A DNA stretch of 64,000 nucleotides from Dictyophora rubrovolvata (GCA_029959195.1 CP114125.1:682001-746000); one strand, 5' to 3'. Numbered from the stretch's first letter, positions 36,037 through 50,100 are shown. Translations and numbers: made by a program. The notes: a model not told the origin generated them from the letters alone.

Positions 36037-37679
36037 CTATCTCAACCTCAAACCAAGTAATCCCTCATACATCTGCAAAATAACTGCATCTTGGGACCAT
36101 TCTTCTCGAATCTTTTTATTCCTTTCCTCAGCTTCTGCGCTATCGGCTGGCAGAATTCGCTGCCGTCCAGCTTCTCGAGCTTTGGCTACAAGGGAAGATG
36201 TCCTCTGAATACGTTTCTCGTTTAAAGACTCGAAAACAGTTTTGAAATCATCGGAGTTGGCTGTTGAAATCGTGGATGGAGGCACATGATGATTGAGGAG
36301 GGTTACCAGGGTTTTGACGTCTTCGAGGGCTTGGTTTGCGCCTTGTCCTAGATGCTTTTTCGATATCATGACTCGTGAGTCCCATGAATAACAGAAAAAC
36401 AACAAGACTTGCTTACAGGAGCGGTTGGATGAGCAGCGTCACCGATTAATACAACTCTATTTTCGTACCATGAGCTCAATTCTTTTCGATCGTATAGTCC
36501 GAACTAAATTTGTACTACGTTTTTTAATAAAGGTGCGCTTCCTGCTTTGAAAAACACGTACCTTGATAATTGCAGGAGAACTTTCCATCAGTTCTTTCGC
36601 TGAAACACCACTGTCCCACTCGAAATTCAGCTGATCAAGTAGTTCCTTTCGAAGAGAATCGCCGTTTTCGGTCTTCCAACTTTCCCGCCCCTCCTTTTCT
36701 TCCCGAGTGACCGCCCAAGAAATACAGGTTCCACTATCATTGTCGTTTGATGAATTCGTGATTCCTACGGCATATGAAACAACGTGAATGTTATTTCCGT
36801 AAATGTTTTGCAGTTTTCGGTGTCGATGAGGAACGAAGGTCATGCCAGCGGTCTACATATAGTAGTAATAGGTTAAGATATTTCCTCATCAAAACATAAA
36901 CATATTTCCCCTTTCTTACTTGAGTTAAACCAGTATATTGTGGAACCTCGTGTCCAAATATCGATATCCTTGTCTGAGAATGCAGACCATCACAGCCTAT
37001 AAGAATTGATCCATTTACTTGCTGGCCATTTTCAAATGTCGCGAGAACAGAATCTTCATTTTGCTGGATGGATGTCAGGGCGTGCCCAAAGTGAATATCA
37101 ATCCCTTCTTCTTTGACACAATCAAGTAAGTATCTGCATTCAAAAGTCGCTCATCATTGTTAGATTTTAATTCACCACATTGACAATTTTGCTGCTTCTT
37201 ACTGGAGGAATACGCTTCGTTTGACACCCGCAAATGGAAATCCGGCTTTTTCGGCTACATGTGATGGAATATCAGATTCAATTAGTGATCCCTCGCTCGT
37301 CCGATATGAAACGAGTTCAACTGGTGCAGCGATGCCACGTGAAAATAATGGCTTTGCCAATCCGAAGGAATCGAGAACTTGTAGTCTATTAGATGTCATC
37401 AGGACGAGCATAAATATTTGGAAGGGTAGGAACATGCCCATTCGGCGCAAGATTGAGGGAAGCACCACCCGGAGCTGTATAAAATATCAAGTTGACCGTT
37501 GAGAAAAGGCTTTTCTTTCCTTTTTTTTTCAAATGATATATATAACTCATACCCGGACCGTTATATTTTTCGAATAGGATGACTTTATAGCCCTTTCGAT
37601 GGAGACTGATCGCGAGTACAGTGCCTGCGACGCCCGCTCCCGCAATCAAGATAGGAAATGAAGCTGAAGATTCAGACAT
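36037..37679 (-). CDS. FAD-dependent aromatic-type monooxygenase (salicylate hydroxylase-like)
   Basis: Class A flavoprotein monooxygenase that uses NAD(P)H and oxygen; substrate unknown. The first exon (ATG 37679) reads SFPILIAGAGVAGTVLAISL, the dinucleotide-binding GxGxxG, followed by KVILFEKYNGPG. Next is ASLNLAPNG, then LQVLDSFGLAKPLF, joined over an intron at 37386-37437 that starts with GC. Later exons give GIDIHFGHALTSI, NGSILIGCDGLHSQTR (the DG motif), YTGLTQ, a fuller middle exon (36457-36843), then SSWYENRVVLIGDAAHPTAP (the FAD-ribityl GD motif) and HLGQGANQALEDVKTLVTLL. The C-terminus ends at 36039. All three class motifs are intact, so it is probably active. No signal or membrane segment. 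Other members act in salicylate or secondary-metabolite breakdown; nothing here indicates a cluster. Confidence 0.88.
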
Positions 37680-39974
37680 GCAGTGAAATCCAGATAAGTA
37701 GGCGAATTCTGAATCCCACAGAAGAATTTTTGTTCGGCGTGTGTGTTGGCTCAAAGAGCTAGTATACTTTAAGATACTTGTGTCAGGATCTTGTATCGAT
37801 GTAATTATAGGGCACGCAGTAATATTTGAGTGTGAGCCGGATACAACCGTGCGCATGACAGCTCTCCACTGCCACGCATCACTGCGCGGCGCCGGGCGAA
37901 GTTGGGCGAACAGTGCATCCGCGAATACGTGTTCTTTTGAAATATGCATTTTCAATCTTTTCTCTTGCATAGCTAATATCACAGCGTATGGACCGGTGGA
38001 TACTCTTTTTCCGAATGAAACATCTGACCAGCCGATTAACCGAATTCTTCTGCTCACCTGCTCACCCAGACGACGAATGCATGTTTTTCGGTCCGACTAT
38101 AAGTGCAATATTGAAACATTCCAGCACTGTTCTCTAATTATTTATCTTTATCTATTGATTTGTTTGTTTGCTTTTTCAGTTAGCTTAAAATTTTTTTCTC
38201 ATTGAATTTCGGATGATCTATTCCTCATTCAGGTAATTCTGAAGGCTTGGGGTGCGTATTAAAGAAAACATCATGCTGAACTCGTGGCAAGTATGGATGT
38301 TTTGCGTATTCCACCCTCCGGAGTTCAAGTCCTAGATCATTCGTGAGTCATCCGCATCGTTTCAGAAATCATTGATGCAGCCTGAAAGTTCTTACCAATT
38401 CAAAAAAAAAAAAAAACGGACGAATTCATTAGTAAATCTTCAATATCACAAAGACCTGCCAGGACGCTGATCTGATCGCAAAAGTCGTCAACGACTTCAT
38501 TAATTAACACGGTAGGTTTCGGTGCGCGAACTGTGAGAAGACAGACAGAGAAGAAATAACGAGAATATTTAATTTATATATCCCTACCCCACCCTGCATC
38601 TCAACTCGCACCTAAATAGATCATAACATTCGATGAAAAAGACATATCAGGACACCCCAAACTCTTTACCACGAGGCGTTCAATATCTCTTGCTAACAAA
38701 TACAAATACAGCAGCAATAACAAACCATCTACATCGTACCATCTACGTCGGAGGCCGTTACGGCTTTTCACGCTAATACCTAACCTAACCACGGTCCCAC
38801 TCTTCTGGAACTCACCTGATTTCAAAAAATTCAAACATCACATTCTTCACATTTTACATTCTAAAAAGCTTATTGTTCATCTTTTCCCCGTTCGTTATTT
38901 TCGAAACAGACAGGCGACGGTGGGGATAATGAAGCTAAGCTAAAGACAGCAACGGCAATTCCCCGAGTGTTCTCGACCTCGACCTTGACTCTAAGACGAA
39001 TCAAAATCTGTCAGCTTATATCACAACTCTTAATGCAATGTTACAGCATCGTTCGCAGCTAGTCAGGTTTAGATGGCTATAAATGGCATTTTCAAGGTAC
39101 ATGTGGGTAAACAATTTAGTCAAAGTGCCAATTCTGAATCGACACACGTGGGTCGTTTCCGGCAATTTCATAAAGCTGTGTAGCATAATCATTTTTCTTT
39201 CTTTCTTTCTTCTAGACTATGAAGTCCGATTGAATCAGCAGAACAATGGAATTGAATTGTAGGTTATTCGGTTGGCGTCTGCTTGCGGCTACGCAATGGA
39301 TCCCCCCGAACAAGCGAGTCTTTCACGTGAACGAAAAGGTTAATACTTAAACGCTTACGCGCTTACGGGTGAAGGTGTTTTTTAAATGAAAGTGATAGGA
39401 ACAGAGATTCTATATAATGTATTAAAAAAACATTAGAAGTCATAACTGTGCAATCCTGTTTATAATGCAATGTTCGATACGAATGCCGTGAGATGTGGTC
39501 ATGAGCATGAGAAAGAAAAAACAAAGGGCGTGAAAAAAAAACGAAAACAAAAAACGGCCCTCTTCAAAAGAGAAACCAATAATCGTTAGAAGAAAAAAAC
39601 AAACAAACAAACAAACGAAGATGAAGCCATGTATGGATATGTATTCGAATCCCAAATCCGAACCTAACCGTGAGGCGATAGTATTAATCAATAGGAATGA
39701 GACGGAGAATCAAAGGAATCGAGAGGGAATCAATCCACTGTCACAAGGGAATTCATAAAGAAGACGTCAGGGCATCAAATTCTTAGAATCCCGTGATCGA
39801 CGCGACCTAAACCAGCTCGTCCATTACCACCACAATTTGACCGAATAGTCGGCTTTCAGATAAGAAAGGAATATAAAAAAAGAGAATGGGGGGATGAATA
39901 TGCAAAGATGAAACCAGTAGTAGTAATTTTGTACAGGTAGAGGGAAGAAAACAAAGCGAGAGAAATCCTTCCTA
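37680..39974. other. Long intergenic region
   Basis: Promoter side of the monooxygenase and 3' side of the next minus-strand gene. No protein motif found. It has low-complexity tracts, including A-runs at 38401-38416. A spliced non-coding or untranslated region is possible, since it is AT-rich, but I cannot support one. Confidence 0.4.
39596..39616. repeat. AAAC microsatellite
   Basis: About five tandem AAAC units in an A-rich stretch, probably within the 3' untranslated region of the next minus-strand gene. Confidence 0.8.
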
Positions 39975-41833
39975 CTACCGAATGGGATCAGCGTTCCATA
40001 ACGAGGATATCGCACCACGATGTTTCGCATTACCATGATGGACGACTTGATTTGGTATCTGTCCATCAAGGGGTGAGATGCCGCGTCCTCTTCGAGAGGA
40101 TGTGTTCAAATTGATTATTCCCAACCCTCCGTGGTTTTTTTGGGGTGCTACCGGGGTCTGGTGGACAGCACTATTATTTTGTGCGAGCTCGGCGACTTCA
40201 CCTTCCGACTCTTCCCATAATGAGCCGCCCTCGAATATTTTCACGTTACGCATGCGGGCCGGGAGAGAACTTTGAGAATAGCCAGCTCTCGACCCTCTTT
40301 GGATATGACTCTCGGCCTTGTCGGATACACGTGGTGGTTGCGGCGTCCTAGCATGTTGAGTAAGAGGAGAGCTCGGAGGAGTAATAGTAGAACTAGAGTC
40401 GCCACGAAACTCAAAAAACCGAGGTGGGAGAAAAGCCTTCTTGCGAGGGGTTACATTCGGTGACACGTTTTGATTGGACATTGACCGATAATTAGCCCGT
40501 AATAAACGACCTCCGGGACCGGTCTCAGTGGTGCGTTTGGCATCCATATGTAAAACCTCCCTTAAACTAAGGATGCTGTGTTGCCTTCGTGGAGGTATGA
40601 GAATGCGGGCGAGATCAATCCTGTCGTCATCGTCATCGTCATCGTCATCGGTATCTGTACCTAACGAAAAAATGAGTGAAGCTTGTATGATGTTAATTTG
40701 TGTTTCAATTAGTTACCCTCTACTGTCATCCTCTCATCTCCGTCCACTGATTGGTTCATATGTTGAGAAAGTTCGTCATCGAATACTACATAATCGTCAT
40801 CGTTTTCGTCATCGTAGCGAAAAGGGTCATTAAAATTGCATGTGGATCTTCGGCGTGATTCGTCTGGCAAATTAAACAATGTATCCTTGGAGCGTTGTTG
40901 TTGTTGTTGGCGATAAGGACTACAGCGAGAAGCTTTCGCGTAGTCGCGACCTTTACCGCAAGCTATACAATGTTCCGGTTGATTTTGGCAGGGAACGTGA
41001 TCGGAACTACTACGGTGAGACCACACGCGACAACCGGAGCGCGAGGGGTATTGTAATTCTGAAACCAAAAGAGGCACCCCAGTCGATGCACGGACACGAC
41101 GGGAATGCAGGGTGGTAGGCCTAGCGCCGAAAAGTGCAGATCCAGCGGAAGTGCGGCTGCTTCCGCTCGTAGTACTGCTTCCTTCTGCTTGTGTTGACGA
41201 CGAGCGGCTGGATACTGTATGAAGACTAACTTCAAAAACAGAAACAGAAGATGCAGAATTTGAATCCGAACGCTTTCCTGCACAATCGCACGGGTTTTTG
41301 TTGGCCGACCTTGAGGACGCTGAGTGTGGTCTGCAGACCACGCTGCTCATGGTAACTGAGACATGTGATGTTGTTGGGCGATGAGGATTTGAAAGAAGAA
41401 GCGGGAGCGGTCGTGCGCGTCTTTTGCCTTTTGGCGTCGAAGGAGCAGTGCGTGAACCTCTTTGAGATGTTGTCATCTGAGAAAAAAGGGAAGTGAACCA
41501 CGTTGGCACAGGGACTGGCTGATGCTGCTGCTGCTGATGTTGATGTTGATGCTGAAGACGACGACTGCGCATATGTGGCGCTGACGACGAGTGCCTCAAC
41601 GTGGGCTGTGTCTCATCGTCGTCTCTTTTGACCCAGTTCGAGAAGAGCTTCAATACATCGCGTACACTGCCCGACTTTGTTCCTGGCCTGCTGTTCTGCG
41701 ACTGGGACTGTGGCGGACGTTGAGGAGTGAATATGCGGGTGTCTTTGTAACCAGCTTGTTTCAACAGTTCCTCTAGCGATTCGTACCGCCGACTCGCTGA
41801 GGAGGATGATGAGGTTGAGGAAGAGGGCAACAT
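39975..41833 (-). CDS. Low-complexity protein of unknown function
   Basis: Two exons (41833-40717 and 40660-39975) make 600 residues in frame. The first 20 residues are mostly serine. RYESLEELLKQAGYKDTRIFTP (about residues 16-37, quoted in part) is the most ordered-looking stretch, with a helix and then FTPQRP. The rest is rich in Ser, Arg, Gln and His, including a Gln/His run around residues 94-108, a short CxxC-like segment HCIACGKGRDYAK (about residue 290), an acidic patch (DDENDDDYVVFDDELS) and, after the intron, TDTDDDDDDDDRIDLARIL. Nuclear or scaffold roles are common for such disordered proteins, but that is guesswork. Codon-level openness over 370 codons and the phase-matched intron support that it is real. 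Confidence 0.7.
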
Positions 41834-42221
41834 GAGGGAACAACTGTACTGCCAACCCTTATGTAACTGAAAAATGTCATAAAATACCTCATGCCGGGAA
41901 ATAGCCGCGCGTAACCTTTATTTTCATGAGCTGAGAAATCCGAAAAATATTTACGAGATCGAGACAAACTGGGGCAAGGCCGGGATTGATCTGCTGTTTT
42001 CTTTTTTCTTTTCTCTCTTTCTCATTTGTCAGCACTTGTATATATATGATTGATTGTTGTTGGCATATTGCTTCATATTGCTTAGTCAAGGGACCAAAAT
42101 TGAAGGACAAATCAGCATCACGTGACAGTGAACTCTACTTGTCGGTACCGGGACCGAGGACTCGTTTAGTGACCGTGACCGCTGGTCCTTTTTTCCGGAG
42201 AGGCGAGAGCAAATATACAGT
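41834..42221. other. Divergent intergenic region
   Basis: 388 bases between two divergent genes, with a C/T-rich tract around 41998-42025 on the + strand that may serve the downstream gene. No other motif seen. Confidence 0.45.
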
Positions 42222-43804
42222 ATGCTCAGGAAGGGCATACTTGGTATCAGACCAAGCACAACTGTCACAGCACGTTTATCATGTAGAACAAAACTGTCAA
42301 AGCTATCCACTTTGGCGATCCCGGCGGAAGCGGAAGAGAAATCGTCACCATCCACAAAATTTCCTACAAATTCAAGAATGGTATTCGTTCGTCCTTGGGA
42401 GGCACTTCCTACTATGGCTCATGTATTCAGCATCGTTAGAAACATTGAGAAAACGTTTGGCAAGATCGATGATATCATAGTTCCAAGAGTACGTTTCATC
42501 TTTCTCTCGTTCCCGATGAAATCACGACGCAAAGCACAGGATCCAGACATACCCTCCAATTATGGTCCTTATTTCATTGTTAAATTTGCCTGGGAAGAAG
42601 ACGTACAGGCTATTCCTCCGGAAGGAAAAGTGATTCAAGTACCTTCCCCTCATGTGTCTGAATACCGATCAGGCGGAATCGGACTGAGCGACTTAGAACC
42701 ATACCTGACCAGTGCTTCTCGACTGGAAAATATTCAGTCAAAGGACGAGGATCCGAAAGTCGCAAATCCTGATGATCCACAAGTCAAGCTACTGGATGTT
42801 AAACTAGAAAGAGCAAGTAGGTTTAAAAGAAAAACAAAGATATGTTTCATCTGTATCATACGGCTAATATAAAACATGTATCAGGACTACGACTTCCCCC
42901 ACCTATACTCGAATATTCACCCAAACATCGCAAGAGGAAACCCTTTTCAAATAAAAGCTCCGACGAAGCGCAAAACCTAGCTCTCGCAATTGTCAACTTC
43001 GGAGGTTTCACCAACCCAGCTCTACCTCCAAACGCACCTCCAAGCTCGTTCGCCCGGGTGGTTGAATCATGGTACAACGTCATGACACCCCAAACTCGGA
43101 GTAAACTACTAAACCTGGAACAGGCCCCACAGTCCGCGAAACAAATGAACCCTCAAAATTCCGAGATCCACAGCGAGATTAATACCGCTCCCTTCTCTTC
43201 CGAGACAAACTCGAGCGATCATAACGATACTATTCAGGAGTCAGCTGATGAATCAACCCTAATTCCTGAGTCAAGTTCCGTGACGACATCTCCTAGCATT
43301 TCACATATTGAACCTTCGATCCGGACATCTACCTCAACCTCCCCGATATCCCCTCATTCATCTTCGAGCGTACAACCTAAAATTACACCTAATCTAGAAC
43401 TCTCCGCGTCATCATCCTTAGAATACTCATCGCCGAGCACCCCTGATTCCGACCGATTGAAGGAACAAGGAGAGTATAATACTCCATTAGTACCGCCTGC
43501 CCACTCAAACCCGATGGGGGTCCAGACTCCATTACCCTCGACTCAATCCACTTCCTCGCGACCCCAAATCTCAAAGATGTCCAGACGTGAGCGCATGCTC
43601 TTGGCCGTTAGGGAGGCCGGGAAAGCCGATGCGATGAGAACCAAGACACAGCAAGAGACTCTGAAGCATACAGCTTCCCAGCCTCCACATAATGCACCAC
43701 CAACCCAAAGTACTGATACCGCCTCAAAGCTGGACGAACCAGGCCGTCAAGCCTCAGCTAACTGGTGGGGCTTCCTAATAGGAGACGATAAAGCGAATCG
43801 ATGA
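42222..43804 (+). CDS. Conserved-looking basidiomycete protein of unknown function, probable mitochondrial presequence
   Basis: Three exons (42222-42488, 42540-42816, 42885-43804) join in phase to 487 residues. The N-terminus MLRKGILGIRPSTTVTARLS is basic, hydroxylated and lacks acidic residues, as in mitochondrial targeting peptides. The ordered part reads MVFVRPWEALPTMAHVFSIV, IEKTFGKIDDIIVPRDPDIP and GPYFIVKFAWEEDVQAIP, a beta-alpha-beta pattern that vaguely suggests an RNA-recognition-like fold but has no RNP motif. GGIGLSDLEPYL follows. The last half is a long Ser/Pro/Thr-rich stretch, ending with RRERMLLAVREAGKADAMR and NWWGFLIGDD. Family not recognised. The fold idea is inference. Confidence 0.72.
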
Positions 43805-44197
43805 AAAGTACGTGTAAATAGGGATCCACCATAATATATACGTCACCACTCAGTATCATTACCGCTTTCACTCCATTAAGGTATAATAAATATATTCGTA
43901 TTTGAGTGCAATGTTATTTTATTCGAATAAGTCTAGAGGAGATACGGATACATGTGGAAATTCGATATCAATGTGATGAGAGACGCGAAATGATATGCCT
44001 AATAGTAGTTGGTATGAAATATTTGCGATGCATACGCTTAACAAGACAACAAAATCCAGAGAAGAGAAAATATGATACGAACCTATGTCACGGGTACAGC
44101 AACAAAGAATATACTGACAGAGAGTGAATAGCCATGAAGTACTGCATATTAAAGTCATAAGGTAAAGGTCCAGCCTTTATAAACTTCCTTTTTCATT
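43805..44197. other. Convergent 3' flanks
   Basis: 393 bases between the stops of two convergent genes. AT-rich; AATAAA-like words (for example ATAATAAATA at 43881-43890) suit polyadenylation. No gene seen. Confidence 0.5.
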
Positions 44198-47100
44198 TCA
44201 TCGTGCGAGAGCGGTGGGAGTAGACGCAGGGATTTTGAGCTTTCCAAAAAATCGACTTTTTCTATCGAACGCAAATGAATCTTCAATCTCGCTAACACGA
44301 AAGTTAGATCCGTTTGTCATCGGTTTTCCATTGGTATACAACTCTTCGCCTTCGCTCTCATCTTCTTCCGAATAAACAAAAGAATAATCCTCGTGGGGAG
44401 ATGGCGGTGCTACATCAAATAGCTGATCAACGAGTGGAGTTTCCGGGATAGCACCTTCAATGTCAGGATGACCTGGATTCAAAATCGATCTGCTGAGAAT
44501 GGCTTGAGCGCGTTGTAAAGCTTCTTCACTAGGTTCCTCGAGTGCTTGAACTTCCCGATCCTTTTCTTTGAAATATGAATTCAATCCTGCAAGCCGCCCG
44601 AGCAAATCGCCGAGGTCATCGTCCATCGTGTCGTACCCGTATCCATTATACACGGATTCGGCAGATGGCTGTGGCTCAGGCTCAGGCTCAGGCTCAAATA
44701 TAAGTAACGATGGTCGAGGCATACGACACATGTCATAAGTGGACATGATATTTGACCGTGTATCTTCGGCCATTTTTTCAGGTTGGCCGATGCACCACCC
44801 AGTTTCAGTAGGGACACCAAATACTGATCCCCCAGGTTCAGCTCTCAATGCGTGAACTTGCATACTCATTCTCATGCTCATTCGTAGTACCTATGAAAGG
44901 ACGTATTATTTATTGTTTTTTCTTAAAAAAAAAATAATCATGCTGTAAGTCTTACCTGGGTGGCTTTAGGTCCACTACCACCGAGTGCAACGGGTTCATC
45001 GAGCACTTCTAATGCCTGCGAAGCCAGATCCGTCTGCAGTAGTCGCAACAATGGCATCAAGAGCTCCGAGCCCATTAACTCTAAAGGATTGCGAGACTCC
45101 CTATGCGAAAACAATCCCTTGAGAACCTGCATTGCCTTTAATCTCAACCATCGTTGAGGATTTAATACAAGCCCTAAGAGAAGAGTCGCAACCTCTGTCC
45201 AATGTTTGGGCGCGAAGTATTCTCTTAGGCACAATACACTTTGCCGTAGAAAATCTTCCTTCGTTCGGAAACGACATTTCGAGAACGAGACCATGATACG
45301 AGACAGGTTGGGTAGTTTGGCATTATCCGCCAGACGAGCAAGTTTTTCTCCAAGAAGGACGGCGTTCGGAGGGAGCGCATCCACATCCATAGCGTTCAAA
45401 CACCAAGGTAAGCACACAGTGAACAAATCTCGTAGTCGACCATTACCAGGAGCAAGTACTTCGTTGTCATCGTACTCAGCCAAACGGCATAACAATTTAA
45501 AGCTAGCGGCGCTGGTGACGGAGGATCTTAAACCAAGAATCAACAGACGTTGAAGACCTTGAGAAGGTCCAGCCCATGTTTCTGGCTTACGACACAAAAG
45601 TTCTTCAATAGTCGCTTGGCTGTGGAAGTCCAACTTATCCAAAAGAGCATTCATCATTTCCACCGCATGAAGGTACTCTTGCTCCACAGTTGTAGAAAGG
45701 CAAGCATAGGCTGACCAAAAGAATTGGGGAAGTAGTGTGGGGTCCAAATTGTCCAGTTTAGTCAATGCCGTCAAGGTTAAAAGCAACTCGTCCGTGAAGG
45801 CTTGGATGCTTTCATCAGGATCTGCAATGGTGTTGGACAGGCGACCCAAAAGACCTCCGAGGGTGCCCCGGGTGACCGTGGGTTTCAGGACTCGGAATAA
45901 CTGCAATGATCGAACGGCTATAGGACGACTAGCACAAGAAGTTCCCCAGTGTAAGGCTACATCGCTCCATTCATGACGAAGCTGTGGATGTAGCGGCTCC
46001 AATATTCGAATAACTTCCGCACAGAGATGTGACATTTTTGCAGCAATAGCTGTCGGTGTATGTGCTTCGGACCAAAACAATTTCTGACTTTCAGCTTGCA
46101 AAGAATCAACGGCAGCTTTCAAGGCGGAATAGGAAGGATATTTGGATCTTTCTGGAAGTTCGTCATATCCTGGAATCCAAGCGCGCAGAAGTTGGAACAG
46201 CATTTTTTGACTTTGCTCCTCGACGTAAAGAAGCCGGTGATCAAGGTGAGTAAACAACGAGTGAAGTAGAGTAGGCAGTTGAGACCGTAGATCCCAAGAG
46301 CGTTCAAGTGCGATGTCACTTATAAACAACATAGCCAGTTCACCAGTTCCTAGACTTGGACGAATCTGATCAGGGGGCAAAATAGACCCTAAGTCAGCTT
46401 TATAGTCGTTGCCAACATCTTCTGGTCGACTACACTCGGGCTCCGCAATTTGTGACATTCCACTAGCGTCTATCACGGTGCACAAGTCTTCAAGGATTCT
46501 TTTCCCGACAGGCGTGCGAGAAAGTGATGCAATGATTCGTCCAGCATAAATGATGAAGTTGACGCTTCCTCGACGAGCAGCTTGTTCGATAAGGAACCTG
46601 ACCACGGCGCTGCTATTCATTGGATATTGATCTTCTACTAAACGCGTCCATAGGTCTTGAATCTGGTCTGGGTAGCAATCGGCATAGCGATAAGTCAAAG
46701 AATACAAATTGCATAAAGCGCGGTATCCTTCTGGAGCTATCTGGGAGTAGCCTTCCGGCATTAAATTGATGACAGATATCCAAGGTCCAAGGAAATGTAA
46801 GACTTTATCATGCATAGGATTCGCCGTGTTGTCATACACTTGAGGCAACCGCATAGCGACCTGAGCTAAAATTGCCCCGCTTTGACTTGCATGTTCCGCA
46901 GCCAAAAGGTCGGACAACTGTCGTTGGGCGTGTAGATAAATCATAGGTGCAGAACTCCCCAACGCGGATTCAAATTGAGCAAGGGAGAGTTGTCCATCCG
47001 ATTGCTTATGAAGTTCGTCAAGAAGATTATAGGCAGTGCGGCGAACATTCTGGGCTGGATGACCGAGATTACACAGTCCGAGACAAGCCAATTGCGCGAA

Positions 47101-50100
47101 TTGAAAATGGTGCCTGGGGAACGATCGAATGACTTCTACAACGACATCAAAAAAACGTGATTTGCTCAGATATGCATGGTTCGAAGTGATGGTAGTGACG
47201 AAAGACCATCGAATAGCCGCATCGGTGAGGGCATCGTGAGGAAATGGATGCTTGAGAAGCGACGTGAGGGCTTTCCTAGAATTTAGATTAACTCGAACGT
47301 CTTCCTCAATATTTGAATATTTAAATACCTTCCGCTGTTGTTAATCGGGGTGGAAGTGGACGCCATCATGTCTATAATCCTCTCAAGAAGTGCGTCAACC
47401 GTAAGAGGTTCCGATAATTCTGAAGGAACAGAATCTGTAGGAGAACCATTCTGCGGCTGAGGTTCTACAGAAAAGAAAGCGCCTTGCTATTGAAGAACAT
47501 TAGAATACAGCGTAAAGAAAATTTCAAAGTACGAACACATAAAGACGCCATAGCGCCACAAGCAGCGCTGGCAAGACAGTCCGATTCTGCTTCGACTCTA
47601 TTTCGCGTCGCTTGGTCGCGCCGTTGCTTAGGTTCGGATGGACGGGCTGTACACCATTCTTCGCATAGTCGATAAAGACTGAGCCGAATATTAGGGGACA
47701 TGAAGCGGTTTGAGTCTTGAAGTGTATTGAGCCTATCAAAGAGATGCTCGACGACACCGCAAAAGTAGCGTCGAAGAGCATTCAAATCGGGATCATGACG
47801 ATTATCAGCTCTTATTAGAAAGTTCCTTGTTTCCCTGACGAATGCTAAGAGCAGGTGCAAGGAGGCATGATCACCTAACGATCTGGAGTCATGAATGAAA
47901 TGCGCAGTCAGTTGATATATGTGAGCGACAGATGCATATAAATGCTCTTGGCCTTGACCCCGTTGGACGATTTTACTCCTTCCATCAAGAATATGCCGCG
48001 TCATGGGTTGTAGGTCGTCTAGCAAGGTTGCAAATCCACTTTGATGAATAGAACCAAAAGCTGAGACAATGGCATCTCGGAAAACGTAATGCTCTGAAGC
48101 CAGGAACGCCGTCAAATGACGGAATAAGCCTCTTGCCGTAGATAATCGCTCTCGTTGTGTCGTCGAATCTGAGGGAACTCGGGCATGCTCCCGGGCCACG
48201 GGCGGTCTAACATCTGATGGCGCTGCAGCAGCGCATACAGATTTGATCCAAAAGTGCCATTGATCAATAAAATGGGAATACTCTGCAATGGATTTTTCTT
48301 TGGTTTGGACTGCCGAAAATCCCGGATTTCTAGCCGATTGCTGAGTAGGAGTGCGCCCAACAATCCCAGCCAGAGAGGACATCAGAGGATGATAGCGGGT
48401 AACAGCCGCATTGACCGTTTCTCTCCAAGTGTCTACAACCACAAGATGATGGTCTATACAAGCCCTTATAAAGGAAGGAAAAATGAACCGCCATAGCTTA
48501 GTATCTGCATCCTTCTCACTTTCCACAAGTCGTAAAAAAATCTTGGGAAAGTCTGATTCACCCTGCACTACTTCTAAATGTTCGCGGTCCACAGGATCCA
48601 GTAGGAAAGTACGATCTTCCAAGCATGAGCGGGGCATACCCTGGCCGTTCAAAATGTTAATAATGCCTGGAGTCGAAGAAGTTTGCGAAGTAGTTCCGGA
48701 TCCGCTGTGTTCAATGTCGTTTGCTACCAAGGACAAGCGGGTTAAAACCTTAACTCCAACAATTCTGATGTAAGGTCTCGTATATGTTAACAGGAACAAG
48801 CAACCAGCTAACGCATTCCGCAAGGTAACCTTGGCGCCTGGCATAAACAGAGTAGACAGTGCAGCCAATTCTTCTTCAGTCGCGTCTGATATGCGTTGGA
48901 CCCATGTATCGACCATTGCCATCCAGATCTGTAGCACTAACCCGGACTCGACGATAATCCTTGGACCATTCCCTTCACTTAAAACATGCTGCGGTCCAAA
49001 CAAGTATCGGTTGAACCGGTCTAAAACCTCGGTAATTCGTCTGTGATCCTGTGCAAACCGTATTAAAGCTCGAGATGCAGCTTCTGCGACGGCAGGCTCG
49101 ATGTGGACTAGACCACGAAATAGCATTTCAGTGGTTTCTGCTACGGAATTCTTCTCGTCAAAGCAGCGGGGAAAAGAGTCGAATAAGGTAATTAACAGAT
49201 CGATCTGCGAAAATGCATTCCGAGGGAACGCGTATTTGCCTTCTGGATGTTGACGTATGATCAAAGGCTCGACATCCTCAGTGATTATTTGAGGCTTGTA
49301 CAACCACTTGTCATCGAAAATGGACATGTTCAACACAGTTTGGGATAGAACTCTTCCTATCGCTATAACTAGTAGCTTGAGACGATCGATAAACGGCGAG
49401 ACACCCGGTTTCGCTAGAACGGAATCGGGCAGTCTTTCGCCAGATATAGGCCAGTCAACCGACGTGTTATTGAATGTACTGAAATCACTGCTTGAAGGCC
49501 AGACGGGGCTTCGCTTGTCTTTTTCCATACATGTTAGGGAGAGTAGTATCGCTCGAAATCCGACCAGAGTCCGTTCGGGTGCCAGGGCGTCCAGACTAAT
49601 GGTCTTCTGCTTGCCTGAAGTCAATGTGGATTCTTGCATTAACCCAAGAGCAAGTTCGAAACCGTAATCGACATGTCGCGATATTATGAAATGAATCATA
49701 TGTAGGATCTCGATCTCGGCATCATCCGAAGGGGAGACACATAGTCGATTCGGTGGAAAGAAGTGTTTCAAAAGAATGTCTAAACGACTATGGGTGGTAG
49801 ACATCGATTCTTGACATCTATACAAATATGTCCAGATAAGTCGTACCATTCCATTGAGGATGTATGGCCGTAGTGTCTTCTCCTGAACAGATTGAAGTTA
49901 ACGATATGATTTAAGAGTCAATACCGGGAAGCCTGATACGAACCTTTAGTTTACTAACACCGTAGTCAAAGCAGCTAAGCCAGTTCTTCAAGAAGAATTC
50001 TTGGGGTGCCACGCAAAGGCTAGTTACGACCAAGGGGTATGCAGTGTGCCAGTATCGAGCCTTTGACATCATATCATGCGCTTTAGGGTAGATGATCTCT

